64,000 nt of DNA from Shewanella sp. CG12_big_fil_rev_8_21_14_0_65_47_15. Its GTDB lineage: Bacteria > Pseudomonadota > Gammaproteobacteria > Enterobacterales > Shewanellaceae. Below are positions 23,779-31,835 of the stretch, piece after piece. The notes below the pieces were generated by a model. The model ran no database searches, was not told the origin of the DNA, and was given only the letters and a program-made list of their open reading frames with translations. The stretch is taken from the NCBI RefSeq assembly GCF_002783505.1, contig NZ_PFGL01000001.1, positions 1 through 64,000 on the forward strand, in the 5' to 3' direction. A program made the position numbers and the translations under genes. Position 1 is the stretch's first letter; each line of letters starts with the position of its first letter.

Positions 23779-24243
23779 ATGTTCCATATCGCACTCTATG
23801 AGCCAGAAATCGCACCTAACACGGGTAATATCATTCGCCTTTGCGCAAACAACGGCAGCCAACTGCATCTGATTGAACCATTAGGCTTTGATCTAGAAGA
23901 GAAAAAACTGCGTCGTGCTGGTTTAGATTATGCCGACTTAACCAATGTGACTCGCCATAAAGACTTCGATGCCTTCCTCGAAGCCATGGCAGGCAAACGC
24001 ATTATGGCCTGTACCACTAAGGGCAGTCGCCCTCACACTGAACTCAGTTTTGCCAAGGATGATGTGCTGTTATTTGGCCCTGAAACCCGCGGCTTACCGA
24101 TGGCGATTATCGAGTCGATCCCGACTGAACAGAGACTGCGTATTCCAATGGCGGCCACCAGCCGAAGTTTGAATCTGTCAAATGCGGTGGCAATTATCAG
24201 CTACGAAGCATGGCGTCAGCTCGGGTTTGAAGGCGCGGTTTAA
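23779..24243 (+). CDS. trmL: TrmL, tRNA (cytidine/uridine-34 2'-O)-methyltransferase
   Basis: A 154-residue SPOUT methyltransferase that 2'-O-methylates the wobble base of tRNA-Leu isoacceptors. The family start [20 protein letters not shown] is present, along with the knot motifs [11 protein letters not shown] (about residue 96) and [19 protein letters not shown] (about 122-140). The length is standard for TrmL/YibK. GGCGGG lies about 10 bases before ATG. Monocistronic; a terminator follows. Confidence 0.94.
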   Translation: MFHIALYEPEIAPNTGNIIRLCANNGSQLHLIEPLGFDLEEKKLRRAGLDYADLTNVTRHKDFDAFLEAMAGKRIMACTTKGSRPHTELSFAKDDVLLFGPETRGLPMAIIESIPTEQRLRIPMAATSRSLNLSNAVAIISYEAWRQLGFEGAV

Positions 24244-24266
24244 TGCGTAGTGATGCTTAAGTGGAT

Positions 24267-24293
24267 TAGGCTGGACTTAACCAGCCAATTTTT
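24267..24293 (+). terminator. Probable terminator after trmL
   Basis: A GGCTGG / CCAGCC 6-bp stem with a 6-base loop ACTTAA, followed by AATTTTT. Confidence 0.65.
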
Positions 24294-24319
24294 CAATCAC
24301 TAAGCCATCAACTCCGAAA

Positions 24320-24351
24320 GTTTTTAAAGTTGGACGGTTTTAAAGTTGGAC
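24320..24351 (+). repeat. 16-bp tandem repeat upstream of RAYT gene
   Basis: GTTTTTAAAGTTGGAC (24320-24335) is followed directly by GGTTTTAAAGTTGGAC (24336-24351), with one mismatch. Its 3' end overlaps a small hairpin TTGG-acac-CCAA. It lies 70 bp before the transposase and may mark the left element boundary. Confidence 0.6.
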
Positions 24352-24421
24352 ACCCAACCTTAATAGCGCGGTAGTTAACCTTCGACTATGCTTTGGTTAA
24401 GCATTAAACAAGGAGGTTTGT

Positions 24422-25399
24422 ATGCCGCGCCCTCGCAGAACTCAGATAAGCCTTGAAGACACTCCCTATTACCATTGCTATAGTCGCGTGGTGCGGCGAG
24501 CGTTTTTATGTGGTGATGATACCTATTCGGGTAAAAACTATGACCATCGCCGTGCTTGGGTAGAGTCATTATTATTTGAACTTGAAGCGGTTTTCGCGAT
24601 TGATGTCGCGGCCTTTGCCGTAATGTCCAATCATCTACATGTGGTGCTACGAGTCGATATCGAGACTGCAAACCGTTGGACAGACCGCGAAGTGCTTGAG
24701 CAGTGGCATAAGCTATTTAAAGGTGATGAATTAACACACAAATTCGCCAAAGGTGAGTTAATTGAGGCCCATGAGGTCAACCGATTAAAGCATTCAATTG
24801 CCATTTATCGCAGTCGATTATGTGATATTTCATGGTTTATGCGCTGCCTCAACGAACCGATTGCAAGACAAGCAAATCAAGAAGATAACTGCACAGGTCG
24901 CTTCTGGGAGGGGCGGTTCAAATCCCAAGCCCTACTCGATGAATCCGCCGTGTTAGCCTGTATGACCTACGTTGATTTGAATCCGATTAGAGCGCAACTG
25001 GCTGATACACTAGAACAATCCGACCATACCAGCATTCAACTACGCATTCGGGCTGCATTAAAAGGTGAGCAGCCCAGCAATCTCCTTCCTTTTATTGGGA
25101 ACGAGTGCGACAACCAACCCAATGGCATTACGTTTTCATTAATGGATTACCTTCAATTGGTAGATGATACAGGCCGAATTATTCGCAACGATAAACGTGG
25201 ATGCATCAGCAAAAGTAGCGCCAAGATACTGAACAGATTAAATATCCCCCATGACAATTGGCTTAAACTGACCACAGATTTTGGCAAGTTATTTCATGGC
25301 CCAGTAGGAACCTTGCAAGAACTGACAGATTACTGCGAACATCTCGAAAAGCGACGACGGCACTTTGCTAAATGCTGCCAGCACTTTCACAGCAACTGA
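24422..25399 (+). CDS. REP-associated tyrosine transposase (RAYT / Y1-type TnpA)
   Basis: A 325-residue Y1 transposase of the RAYT group. The N-terminus TPYYHCYSRVVRRAFLCG and the HUH-type motif SNHLHVVLRV (about residues 63-72) bind the metal. The conserved GRFWEGRFKSQALLDE and YVDLNPIRA segments follow. A C-terminal extension of about 100 residues after residue 215 is typical of the larger marine gammaproteobacterial versions. AAGGAGG lies just ahead of the ATG. The catalytic Tyr is probably in the ACMTYVDLNPIRA or nearby region; I could not fix it by eye. RAYTs are usually single-copy and linked to REP palindromes rather than to a full insertion sequence. The gene appears intact. Confidence 0.85.
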   Translation: MPRPRRTQISLEDTPYYHCYSRVVRRAFLCGDDTYSGKNYDHRRAWVESLLFELEAVFAIDVAAFAVMSNHLHVVLRVDIETANRWTDREVLEQWHKLFKGDELTHKFAKGELIEAHEVNRLKHSIAIYRSRLCDISWFMRCLNEPIARQANQEDNCTGRFWEGRFKSQALLDESAVLACMTYVDLNPIRAQLADTLEQSDHTSIQLRIRAALKGEQPSNLLPFIGNECDNQPNGITFSLMDYLQLVDDTGRIIRNDKRGCISKSSAKILNRLNIPHDNWLKLTTDFGKLFHGPVGTLQELTDYCEHLEKRRRHFAKCCQHFHSN

Positions 25400-25620
25400 C
25401 AACGGCTTATAACATTCCGAAAGCCGTCCTTTACAAAAACTCCCAATCACTATGGGACGAATTACCTCGTCTGAAAGACACCCTTTTTTAAGGAATTAGC
25501 GCAATTTATTGTCTTACATGCAGTCCCTACGACTGTTGATGGTTCTTACTTAAGCCATTTTGACTCGGACAAGTTGTAGGCAAACAGAAAGTGCATTATG
25601 TTATTAATTTAAAATGGGTG
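25400..25620. other. Non-coding stretch 3' of RAYT
   Basis: No gene seen. ACGGCTT (25402-25408) and AAGCCGT (25421-25427) form a weak hairpin just past the RAYT stop. Further on, GACACCC followed by a T run near 25480 echoes the GGACACCC found upstream of the gene at 24348, so this may be the right-hand element boundary. Confidence 0.3.
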
Positions 25621-25656
25621 GCTGGATTTATTATGGTCGCTGGATTTATTATGGTC
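25621..25656 (+). repeat. 18-bp perfect tandem duplication
   Basis: GCTGGATTTATTATGGTC occurs twice head to tail (25621-25638, 25639-25656), immediately beside the truncated end of the group II intron fragment. Confidence 0.8.
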
Positions 25657-25860
25657 ATGCCATCGATGCCTGCCGCGCCTCATATGATGTTCTTGTTCAT
25701 CAGCTCGCAAATTTGCTAGCGGCTTCCTTCAGACCAATCCTCGCGGATAAGCCCTTGCCATTCGCTAGTAGTTAACGTTTAATAACAGGATGTTATTGAA
25801 CGGTGACCTTCCTACAGAGGACTTTCACCTCATTAGTTCATGCCCATGCTGGGCGTACAC
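25657..25860 (-). mobile_element. 5' fragment (domain I) of a group II intron, antisense relic
   Basis: Read on the minus strand from 25860, the sequence starts GTGTACGCCCAGC, a group II intron 5' end (GUGYG-like). It continues with the domain I style elements GAGGTGAAAGTCCTCTGT, GGTCTGAAGGAAGCC and GAACAAGAACATCATATGAG in the expected order. It breaks off at about 25657; domains II-VI and the reverse transcriptase are absent. It is therefore a non-mobile remnant. The assignment rests on remembered family pattern and needs a covariance-model test. Confidence 0.6.
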
Positions 25861-25930
25861 AATCGGCTGCACAGCGACTGGCTTTCCGCCGCTTTGCGGC
25901 TCCAAACCGGCGCGTGAGCTGGGCGTTATA
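25861..25930 (+). other. attC-like (integron recombination) half site
   Basis: The segment contains a GCCGC-ttt-GCGGC hairpin and ends in GAGCTGGGCGTTATA, resembling the extrahelical stem and right core (GGCGTTA) of integron attC sites. The left core is missing, with the group II intron fragment in its place on the opposite strand. This is the orientation expected for group IIC-attC introns. The final core departs from GTTRRRY at one position, so this is a candidate only. Confidence 0.45.
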
Positions 25931-25947
25931 AGTCATTGAGGTGTTAT

Positions 25948-26340
25948 TTGAGTAATCGAGCGTTTGAGAGAAATTACACCTTAATCACTTTGATACCAGT
26001 ATTGATGCCAGGTTTTATTCTTTATTGTCTGATTCAAGGAAATATAGATAAGGCATTAATACTTTTGGGTATTTTTTGCTTTTCTCTGTATTGTTATTCG
26101 CGTAGTTTAAAGATCATTCACACGGTAGAGGGTTTCATCTCTAGGATGGTGTGGTGCTGTATTTTGTTATCAGTAACGTTAGTTATCGTAGCTATATCTC
26201 CCGAAGCTAAAAACGCATTTGCAGGGGCTGTTCTATTTTTGTATGTCCCGAGTTTGCTTATTAGTATTTTTGTGCTCAACAGGAGTCGGCCAGCCAAAGA
26301 GCTTAAGAAAAAGCTGAAAATTATTTATAACAAGTACTGA
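25948..26340 (+). CDS. Orphan membrane protein, possible integron cassette ORF
   Basis: A 130-residue hydrophobic protein with about four TM helices in two pairs (residues roughly 15-60 and 75-115) and a basic tail (RPAKELKKKLKIIYNKY). Not recognised. Two TTG starts are possible; the one at 25948 is chosen because GAGGTG lies six to seven bases ahead, while TTG 25936 has none. It is AT-richer than its neighbours and begins 17 bp after the attC-like core, the arrangement of a gene cassette. It could also be an unrelated lineage-specific gene. Confidence 0.5.
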   Translation: MSNRAFERNYTLITLIPVLMPGFILYCLIQGNIDKALILLGIFCFSLYCYSRSLKIIHTVEGFISRMVWCCILLSVTLVIVAISPEAKNAFAGAVLFLYVPSLLISIFVLNRSRPAKELKKKLKIIYNKY

Positions 26341-26455
26341 CTAAAAATGCTTGTCTTTGAGTATCACTACCACGCTCAGAATTGAATTGCATGGGTATCC
26401 AGTTAAGGTTGTACTACATAATCAAAACTGCCCGTTCGGGTATAAATGAGTCGGC

Positions 26456-27004
26456 TTAATGAGATGGCGCGATGGGCGTCATTTCTATCCCGCGAAATAG
26501 CTGATAGCGGTCAATATCGTCGTCCAAATATTGGATATTTTGCGTCCACTGCCATGCCCCTTGGGACGATTTTGCCTCGAACAACAATTGAATCAAGGCA
26601 GAGCGAGCATTCACGACTCCCTCGCCCAACAGGGAATAATCCCCATTTTGTTGATATAAACTAAAGAGTTGCTGCTTTTCCTGCGAGACTCCATCGTAAT
26701 AGGTCAATAGCACTTGCTCGCCCTGCTCCCTAAACCACCAAGTCTCGCTGTAGGGAGCACGCGTGCCGACACTCACAGAGAGGATCAACTGGCGCTGATC
26801 ATGGGAGCAAAAGCCATTCACTATGACTTGCCTAGGGGGTTCCCCCGCCTTGGCAGCATCTCCCGCCCATTGACCGACAAACTTTGGGCAAAACTCGTTA
26901 AAGCTGACCTTAGCGGCTAAGGTCGAAAAGGAAACCAAGCCGATAAGTCCAATGACTATCCCTAAGCCGATGATGAATCGCCGATAACTTTGCTTAAATC
27001 CCAT
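26456..27004 (-). CDS. Hypothetical membrane-anchored protein
   Basis: A 182-residue protein with one N-terminal TM or signal-anchor helix (FIIGLGIVIGLIGLVSFSTLA, about residues 10-30). A periplasmic globular part follows, with the pattern FVGQWAGDAAKAGEPPRQV, suggestive of a small lipocalin- or META-like sandwich. Two Cys (about 39 and 66) could form a disulfide. GGGGGGA precedes the ATG. It is divergent from nothing nearby and ends 62 bp upstream of a terminator-like hairpin on the far side of its start. Not recognised; expressed-protein character (codon use, charge pattern) looks real. Confidence 0.65.
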   Translation of the reverse strand: MGFKQSYRRFIIGLGIVIGLIGLVSFSTLAAKVSFNEFCPKFVGQWAGDAAKAGEPPRQVIVNGFCSHDQRQLILSVSVGTRAPYSETWWFREQGEQVLLTYYDGVSQEKQQLFSLYQQNGDYSLLGEGVVNARSALIQLLFEAKSSQGAWQWTQNIQYLDDDIDRYQLFRGIEMTPIAPSH

Positions 27005-27065
27005 TTATCCCCCCATAACCGTCCACTAAACAACGGTATAAGTCCGCTTACTATGGCCAAAAAAC

Positions 27066-27091
27066 AAAAGGTCTGCAATGCAGACCTTTTT
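27066..27091 (-). terminator. Terminator hairpin downstream of the M16 peptidase pair
   Basis: An 11-bp stem AAAAGGTCTGC / GCAGACCTTTT with loop AAT. On the minus strand the stem is followed by TTTTGTTTT, so it terminates the leftward M16 transcript; the rightward T run is also usable. Confidence 0.8.
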
Positions 27092-27147
27092 AATGGGTTA
27101 ACTTAAGCCAAAGCCTAAGCTAACACCTTAGTGTTAAATGACTTGGC

Positions 27148-28656
27148 CTATTGGCCAAATCCCGTGGCTTTAATATCGACGGTTTGCACTTTGCCATACT
27201 TAGCGGCGATTGGCGCAACCTTACTGGCGTTGCCAATCAGCACAAATTGCAAGTCCTTCTGCGGGAAGTAAGTTTTCACTAACCTTTGGGTTTCTTCTAA
27301 GGTTAAGCCATCCACTTTTGCTTGGAACTCATTGATAAACTTATCATCGAAGCCGTAGAGATACATGCCAGATAAGAGTCCTGCCAATTGGCCTGAGGTT
27401 TCAAACTTAGGCGGGAACTGACCTTTAACATAGGCCTTAGCCGAATCAAGGGTGGCTTGATCTACGCCTTTCTCCCATAAACGAGCATAGGTTTTCAGTG
27501 CTAGATCAATCGCTTCTTGAGTGGTTTCCGTCTTAGTGAAAGTGCTAATAGTAAACACACCCGAATCGGTATAAGGACTAAAACCTGAGCGTGCGCCATA
27601 GGTTAAACCAGCATTTACCCGCAGTTCGTCGTTCAGCCAAGAGGTAAAACGACCACCTAAAATGGTATTCACTACTGTCAGCCCCACATAGTCTGGGTTA
27701 TCACGACTAATGCCTAAACCACCGATCACAAAGGTGGTTTCGATTGCATCGGGTTTATCCACCAGCAGGACTTTGGCCTCGGTCAACTGAGGTAAACCTT
27801 GGTTTAAGTCAGGCTGCACTAACTTTTCGCTGCCTTTCCACTGGCCAAAAGTCTGGGTTAGCTTGGCCTTCATCGCCGCGACATCAAAATCACCTACAAC
27901 GGTAATAGCCGTATTGGCGGGTTGATAGTAGCTCTTATGGAAGGCTCGCAGCTGCGACACTGTCACTTGCTCAAGGGAATCGCTGTTGCCAGAAGCCGCA
28001 TTACCATAGGGATGGGCACCAAATACCAGCTTATCGAAGTAGCGACCAATCACCGCCCGTGGGCTTTCTTTATCTTGCTGCAACCCTGCAATAGAGCGTT
28101 GCTTAAGCTTATCGAACTCGGCGGCATCAAAGTCTGGGGTTAACATCGCGGCACTAAATAAACCCAGCATCACATCGGTATCTTTCGCCATAAAATCGGC
28201 GGCAAGATAACTGCCTTCTTTATCGGCTTCGGCACCTAAACTTGCGCCGAGAAAATCCACTTGCTGCTCGATATCCGCCTTAGATTTACCACCCGCACCG
28301 AGGAGCAAACCTTCGGCGGTCATCTGCGCTACACCTGCGGTAGTGTCATTGACTGCGCCAGCACGTACCACGGCATTTAAGGTGATTAACGGCACTTCGC
28401 GCTGGGGCATTAAGTACAGAGTTAAACCGTTATCTAATACAAACTTATCGTAACTTGGCATCACAAAGCTGCCAGTTTCGACACGTTTTGGCGCCGATGT
28501 CGTAGCACAACCCGCTAAGGCTAAACTTGTGCCTAGGGCTAATGCGGCCATTAACTTAGAAGGTTTGCCGAGTGATACCGCCATGAGTGATTTCATTGCA
28601 GCTGATTTCACTACTGTTGATTTCACTACGGTTGATTTCATTGCTATCGATTTCAT
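27148..28656 (-). CDS. M16-family peptidase-like lipoprotein (non-catalytic partner)
   Basis: A 502-residue M16 (insulinase/pitrilysin) family protein without the HxxEH zinc motif. The equivalent region reads GVAQMTAEGLLLGAGG, so it is the inactive half of a two-protein protease. A lipobox LALAGC at about residues 45-50 marks an outer- or inner-membrane lipoprotein. Ahead of the signal are four 15-bp in-frame repeats, each giving a Met or Val-Lys-Ser unit. The start at 28656 is supported by GAGGAG and by the ATGA overlap with the upstream catalytic partner, so the repeats are translated. The R/Y substrate motif GGRFTSWLNDELR is present, as in partner subunits. Confidence 0.88.
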   Translation of the reverse strand: MKSIAMKSTVVKSTVVKSAAMKSLMAVSLGKPSKLMAALALGTSLALAGCATTSAPKRVETGSFVMPSYDKFVLDNGLTLYLMPQREVPLITLNAVVRAGAVNDTTAGVAQMTAEGLLLGAGGKSKADIEQQVDFLGASLGAEADKEGSYLAADFMAKDTDVMLGLFSAAMLTPDFDAAEFDKLKQRSIAGLQQDKESPRAVIGRYFDKLVFGAHPYGNAASGNSDSLEQVTVSQLRAFHKSYYQPANTAITVVGDFDVAAMKAKLTQTFGQWKGSEKLVQPDLNQGLPQLTEAKVLLVDKPDAIETTFVIGGLGISRDNPDYVGLTVVNTILGGRFTSWLNDELRVNAGLTYGARSGFSPYTDSGVFTISTFTKTETTQEAIDLALKTYARLWEKGVDQATLDSAKAYVKGQFPPKFETSGQLAGLLSGMYLYGFDDKFINEFQAKVDGLTLEETQRLVKTYFPQKDLQFVLIGNASKVAPIAAKYGKVQTVDIKATGFGQ

Positions 28657-28660
28657 TGAG
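28589..28660 (-). repeat. 15-bp in-frame tandem repeats at the start of the M16 lipoprotein gene
   Basis: Four full units (28589-28603, 28604-28618, 28619-28633, 28634-28648) plus a partial one. On the plus strand each begins GATTTCA. Each carries ATG or GTG followed by AAATC on the coding strand, so several alternative start codons exist in frame. Confidence 0.85.
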
Positions 28661-29984
28661 AGGACTCCTCGGTTGCCGCCAGCACAGCCACAGTGCGATT
28701 CGATTTACGTAAATAAGTTTGGGCAACTCGTTGAATATCTGCGCTCGTCACCTTGTTATAGGCTTCAGGCGCATTAAATAGCTTGTCGTAACTGCCAAAA
28801 TACATCTCATAGGTGCCTATGGTGTTGGCCTTACCATTAATGGTTTCCATCGCACGATAAAAATCCATCAACTTGATATTTTTGACTTTATCCAGTTCTT
28901 GCTGGGTCACGCCACTCGTCGCAATCGCATCGATTTGCTCAATCAGCGCGCGCTCCAACGTCGAGGCTTTCACCTCAGGCGTGGCAACGCCCATCACATA
29001 GAAGAGGTTAGGATCGACCGACATCGGCATATAGGTTTGCGCTTCTAAAGCAACTTGCTTATCCACCAACGCTTGATATAAACGCGAGCTATTACCTTGG
29101 CTTAGAATCGAACTTAATAAATCCAGCGCATAAAAATCCGCGTGAGTCGCCGCCGGAATATGGTACGCCAGCATCACATTCGGTGTGCTGACCGAGGCCT
29201 TTTGCACAAAAGTACGGCGCTCGCCCTTTTGCTCAGGCTCAACGGTACGAATCGCTTTAGGCGGAGTTTGTGCCGGAATAGGCGCAAAGTACTTGTCTGC
29301 CAAGGCTTTTACTTGGGCAAGTTTTACATCGCCGGCAATTACGACCACGGCATTGTTCGGCGCGTAATAGGTTTTATGGTACTGGACTAAATCTTCCAGC
29401 GACCAAGCGGCGATATCCGACTCGTGGCCGATCACCGACCAAGAATAAGGATGGGCTAAAAAGGCCACACCTTTGATTTCACCTTCGAGGGCATTCCAGT
29501 TAGAGTTTTCTAAACCTGTGGAGCGCTCCGACTGCACTACGCCACGCTCGCTTTCCACCATTTCGGGGTTGATATCTAAGTTAGCGATACGGTCGGCCTC
29601 AAGGTCGAACATAGTTTCGAGCGCATTGGCGGGGAACCAATCGGTATAAACCGTCATGTCTTCAGTGGTATAGGCGTTGTTCGCACCACCTGCGGCTTCC
29701 ATAGTGCGGTCGAACATTTTTGGACCGTACTTTTTCGAACCGTTAAACATCATGTGTTCGAAAAAGTGCGAAATACCGGTAATGCCGGGGACTTCGTTAC
29801 GTGAACCGACTTTCCAAAATAAATACATGTTGGCATTGGGAATTGAGGCATCTTCTAGCACCATGATTTTCATGCCGTTATCTAGCGTGAAACTCTTAAT
29901 GTCTTCTGCCGTGGTGGCCTGTGCTTGGCTTAGGGGATTAAAAAGTCCCATGGCCAACACCAGAGCCGATAGCGTGCGCTTCAT
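28653..29984 (-). CDS. M16-family zinc metallopeptidase (catalytic)
   Basis: A 443-residue secreted M16 peptidase with signal peptide MKRTLSALVLAMGLFNPLSQ ending AQA. The inverted zinc motif is H73FFEH77 and the downstream Glu is in ERGVVQSERS. It is predicted to work in the periplasm with the non-catalytic lipoprotein encoded next, whose start overlaps its stop by four bases (ATGA). Such pairs degrade peptides or act like the mitochondrial processing peptidase. GGAGCGAAC lies upstream of the ATG. Confidence 0.92.
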   Translation of the reverse strand: MKRTLSALVLAMGLFNPLSQAQATTAEDIKSFTLDNGMKIMVLEDASIPNANMYLFWKVGSRNEVPGITGISHFFEHMMFNGSKKYGPKMFDRTMEAAGGANNAYTTEDMTVYTDWFPANALETMFDLEADRIANLDINPEMVESERGVVQSERSTGLENSNWNALEGEIKGVAFLAHPYSWSVIGHESDIAAWSLEDLVQYHKTYYAPNNAVVVIAGDVKLAQVKALADKYFAPIPAQTPPKAIRTVEPEQKGERRTFVQKASVSTPNVMLAYHIPAATHADFYALDLLSSILSQGNSSRLYQALVDKQVALEAQTYMPMSVDPNLFYVMGVATPEVKASTLERALIEQIDAIATSGVTQQELDKVKNIKLMDFYRAMETINGKANTIGTYEMYFGSYDKLFNAPEAYNKVTSADIQRVAQTYLRKSNRTVAVLAATEESSQ

Positions 29985-30035
29985 CTTGTTCGCTCCTTGC
30001 TGTAAAAATTCACATATGAGGGCATAATGATTAAC

Positions 30036-30073
30036 AAATCAAGCGCTGGATGCTTATCCAGCGCCGATTTTTT
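30036..30073. terminator. Terminator-like hairpin after the amidohydrolase gene
   Basis: A 9-bp perfect stem GCGCTGGAT / ATCCAGCGC with loop GCTT (30043-30064), flanked by AAATC on the left and CGATTTTTTG on the right. It lies downstream of the leftward M20 gene. The leftward U tract (TTGATTTGTT) is interrupted; the rightward one is better. Confidence 0.65.
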
Positions 30074-30121
30074 GTAAGCTCAAGTTATACCGAAAAGCCG
30101 ACGGAATAACGCAGCTTAAGT

Positions 30122-31591
30122 TTATTGGCCATTAAGTGCAGTCAAAGCCACTTTAGTCATGGCCTCAACCCCGACTTTTAGCGCACTTTCATCCACATAA
30201 AATGCCGGTGAATGGTTGCTGGCCGCGGCTTCTGGATCAGTGCCCTTTGGCGTCACCCCAAGGAAGAAAAACATCCCCGGAGTTTCTAAGGCGTAATAAG
30301 AAAAGTCTTCGGCACCTGTGATTAACCCGGGTTCAATCAGCATCTTATCGCCCACAACACTGGCAAGCACTGGACGCATACTGGCGACTAACTCGGGATT
30401 ATTAACCACCACGGGATAACCAGGATGGATCTCTGTAGTCGCGGTTGCACCTAAGGTTTTCGCAGATAATTCCGCGATTTCAGCTAAACGTACTTTGATA
30501 TCGGCACGCATAGGCTGGTCAAAGGTGCGAATCGTGCCTATCAGCTCGACTTCATCGGGAATAATGTTAGAGCGAATACCACCATTAACCGCGCCAAAGC
30601 TCACCACGGCAGGGGCTTTAGTGATATCCACCTGACGGCTGACGATCGTTTGTACGTTAGTGATAATTTGCGCCGCAGCGACAATTGGATCGACCCCATT
30701 CCAAGGGCGCGAGCCATGGGTTTGGCGGCCTTTCACTTTGATGGTAAAGGAATCTTCACTCGCCATCGCCGGGCCACTGCGCAGGCCAATCATACCGCTT
30801 GGCATACTCGAGGTCACATGCATACCAAACACTTGATCAGGCTTACGTTTCGCAAATAATCCTTCTTTTAGCATTAACTTAGCACCGCCCTCTTCCCCCT
30901 CTGGCGCACCTTCTTCGGCGGGTTGGAAGATAAACATCACATCGCCCGCGAGGTTGTCTTTCACTTTGACTAAGTTCTCGGCCACACCCATCAACATAGC
31001 CACATGGGTATCGTGGCCACAGGCATGCATCACCCCCACCTTTTGATCGCGGTAAGTGTCGGTCGCCTTAGAGGCAAAGGGCAAATCGACCACCTCAGTC
31101 ACAGGTAAAGCATCCATATCCGCCCGAATTGCAATCAAGGGACCAGACTTGCCACCTTTCAACTTTCCGCCCTTTAAGATTGCCACCACGCCCGTATGCG
31201 CCACACCCGTTTGTACTTCTAAACCTAATGATTTCAGATGCTTTTCAACAATCTTGCTGGTGCGAAACTCACGATTAGATAACTCCGGGTGTTGATGTAA
31301 ATCGCGGCGCCAGTCGATCACCTTTTGCTCCACACCCGCCGCAAACTTAGCCGCATCCGGCATAGCACTGGTCGCCGCTTGCGCCGAACTCAAACCCGCG
31401 CCCATAAAGCTCAAGGCTAAAGCCGAAGCGAGTAATGTCTTGGAAAAACGGGATTGGTTTGCAGAAAAGTTAAGCCCAAATGATCTTGGGATCGATGATG
31501 TTGAGATAGCAGATTTTGAAATAGCCGATTTTGAAATAGATAGTTTTGATACAAAAAGTGATACAGCAGGTGATACTGAAGGTACAGTCAT
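30122..31591 (-). CDS. M20-family amidohydrolase (peptidase/aminoacylase), exported
   Basis: A 489-residue M20D amidohydrolase. The metal-binding elements are GVMHACGHDTHVAMLMG (His/Asp ligands), the EE pair PAEEGAPEGEEGGA, the dimerisation domain FTIKVKGRQTHGSRP, and the C-terminal ITGAEDFSYYALETPG. A signal-like helix, KTLLASALALSFMGAGLSSAQA, ends near residue 72, preceded by an unusual 48-residue Ser-rich leader made of 15-bp in-frame repeats. The real start may be further in. Relatives hydrolyse N-acyl or hippurate-type amides; the substrate here is unknown. Follows the M16 pair in the same direction but 137 bp away. Confidence 0.88.
   Translation of the reverse strand: MTVPSVSPAVSLFVSKLSISKSAISKSAISTSSIPRSFGLNFSANQSRFSKTLLASALALSFMGAGLSSAQAATSAMPDAAKFAAGVEQKVIDWRRDLHQHPELSNREFRTSKIVEKHLKSLGLEVQTGVAHTGVVAILKGGKLKGGKSGPLIAIRADMDALPVTEVVDLPFASKATDTYRDQKVGVMHACGHDTHVAMLMGVAENLVKVKDNLAGDVMFIFQPAEEGAPEGEEGGAKLMLKEGLFAKRKPDQVFGMHVTSSMPSGMIGLRSGPAMASEDSFTIKVKGRQTHGSRPWNGVDPIVAAAQIITNVQTIVSRQVDITKAPAVVSFGAVNGGIRSNIIPDEVELIGTIRTFDQPMRADIKVRLAEIAELSAKTLGATATTEIHPGYPVVVNNPELVASMRPVLASVVGDKMLIEPGLITGAEDFSYYALETPGMFFFLGVTPKGTDPEAAASNHSPAFYVDESALKVGVEAMTKVALTALNGQ
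31497..31541 (-). repeat. 15-bp in-frame tandem repeats at the start of the amidohydrolase gene
   Basis: Three units of 15 bp: GATGTTGAGATAGCA, GATTTTGAAATAGCC and GATTTTGAAATAGAT, with a decayed fourth. They encode an ISKSA-type repeat in the N-terminal leader. The same unit length is seen in the M16 lipoprotein gene, with a different sequence. Confidence 0.8.
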
Positions 31592-31709
31592 AGCGATAGC
31601 CTATTGTTGTTTTTATAAGCTACCTAAACTACACGGACATGGATGAATTGTTAATAGATTTAATGATGAGGGTAAAAGAGACAGTGCTTTATTGGAGACT
31701 GTCTCTAGT

Positions 31710-31835
31710 CGTCATTCCCGCAATACTTCTGAGCGGGAATCCAATTTAAACCATCATTCCCGCAATACTTGTGGGCGGGAATCCAGCTTAAACCGTCATT
31801 CCCGCAACGCTTCTGAGCGGGAATCCAGCGTTTAG
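31710..31835. repeat. Three-copy 42-bp palindromic (REP/MITE-like) array
   Basis: Exactly periodic copies at 31710-31751, 31752-31793 and 31794-31835. Each has an inverted repeat ATTCCCGC ... GCGGGAAT with an 11-base loop, then a spacer of CCA plus an A/T-rich stretch. It is the kind of extragenic palindrome often mobilised by RAYT proteins. No open frame covers it. Confidence 0.85.

Noticed and set aside
31710..31835. CRISPR array
   Set aside because: Only three units, each palindromic and containing its own 'spacer' of near-constant sequence; no cas genes. It is a REP-like array.
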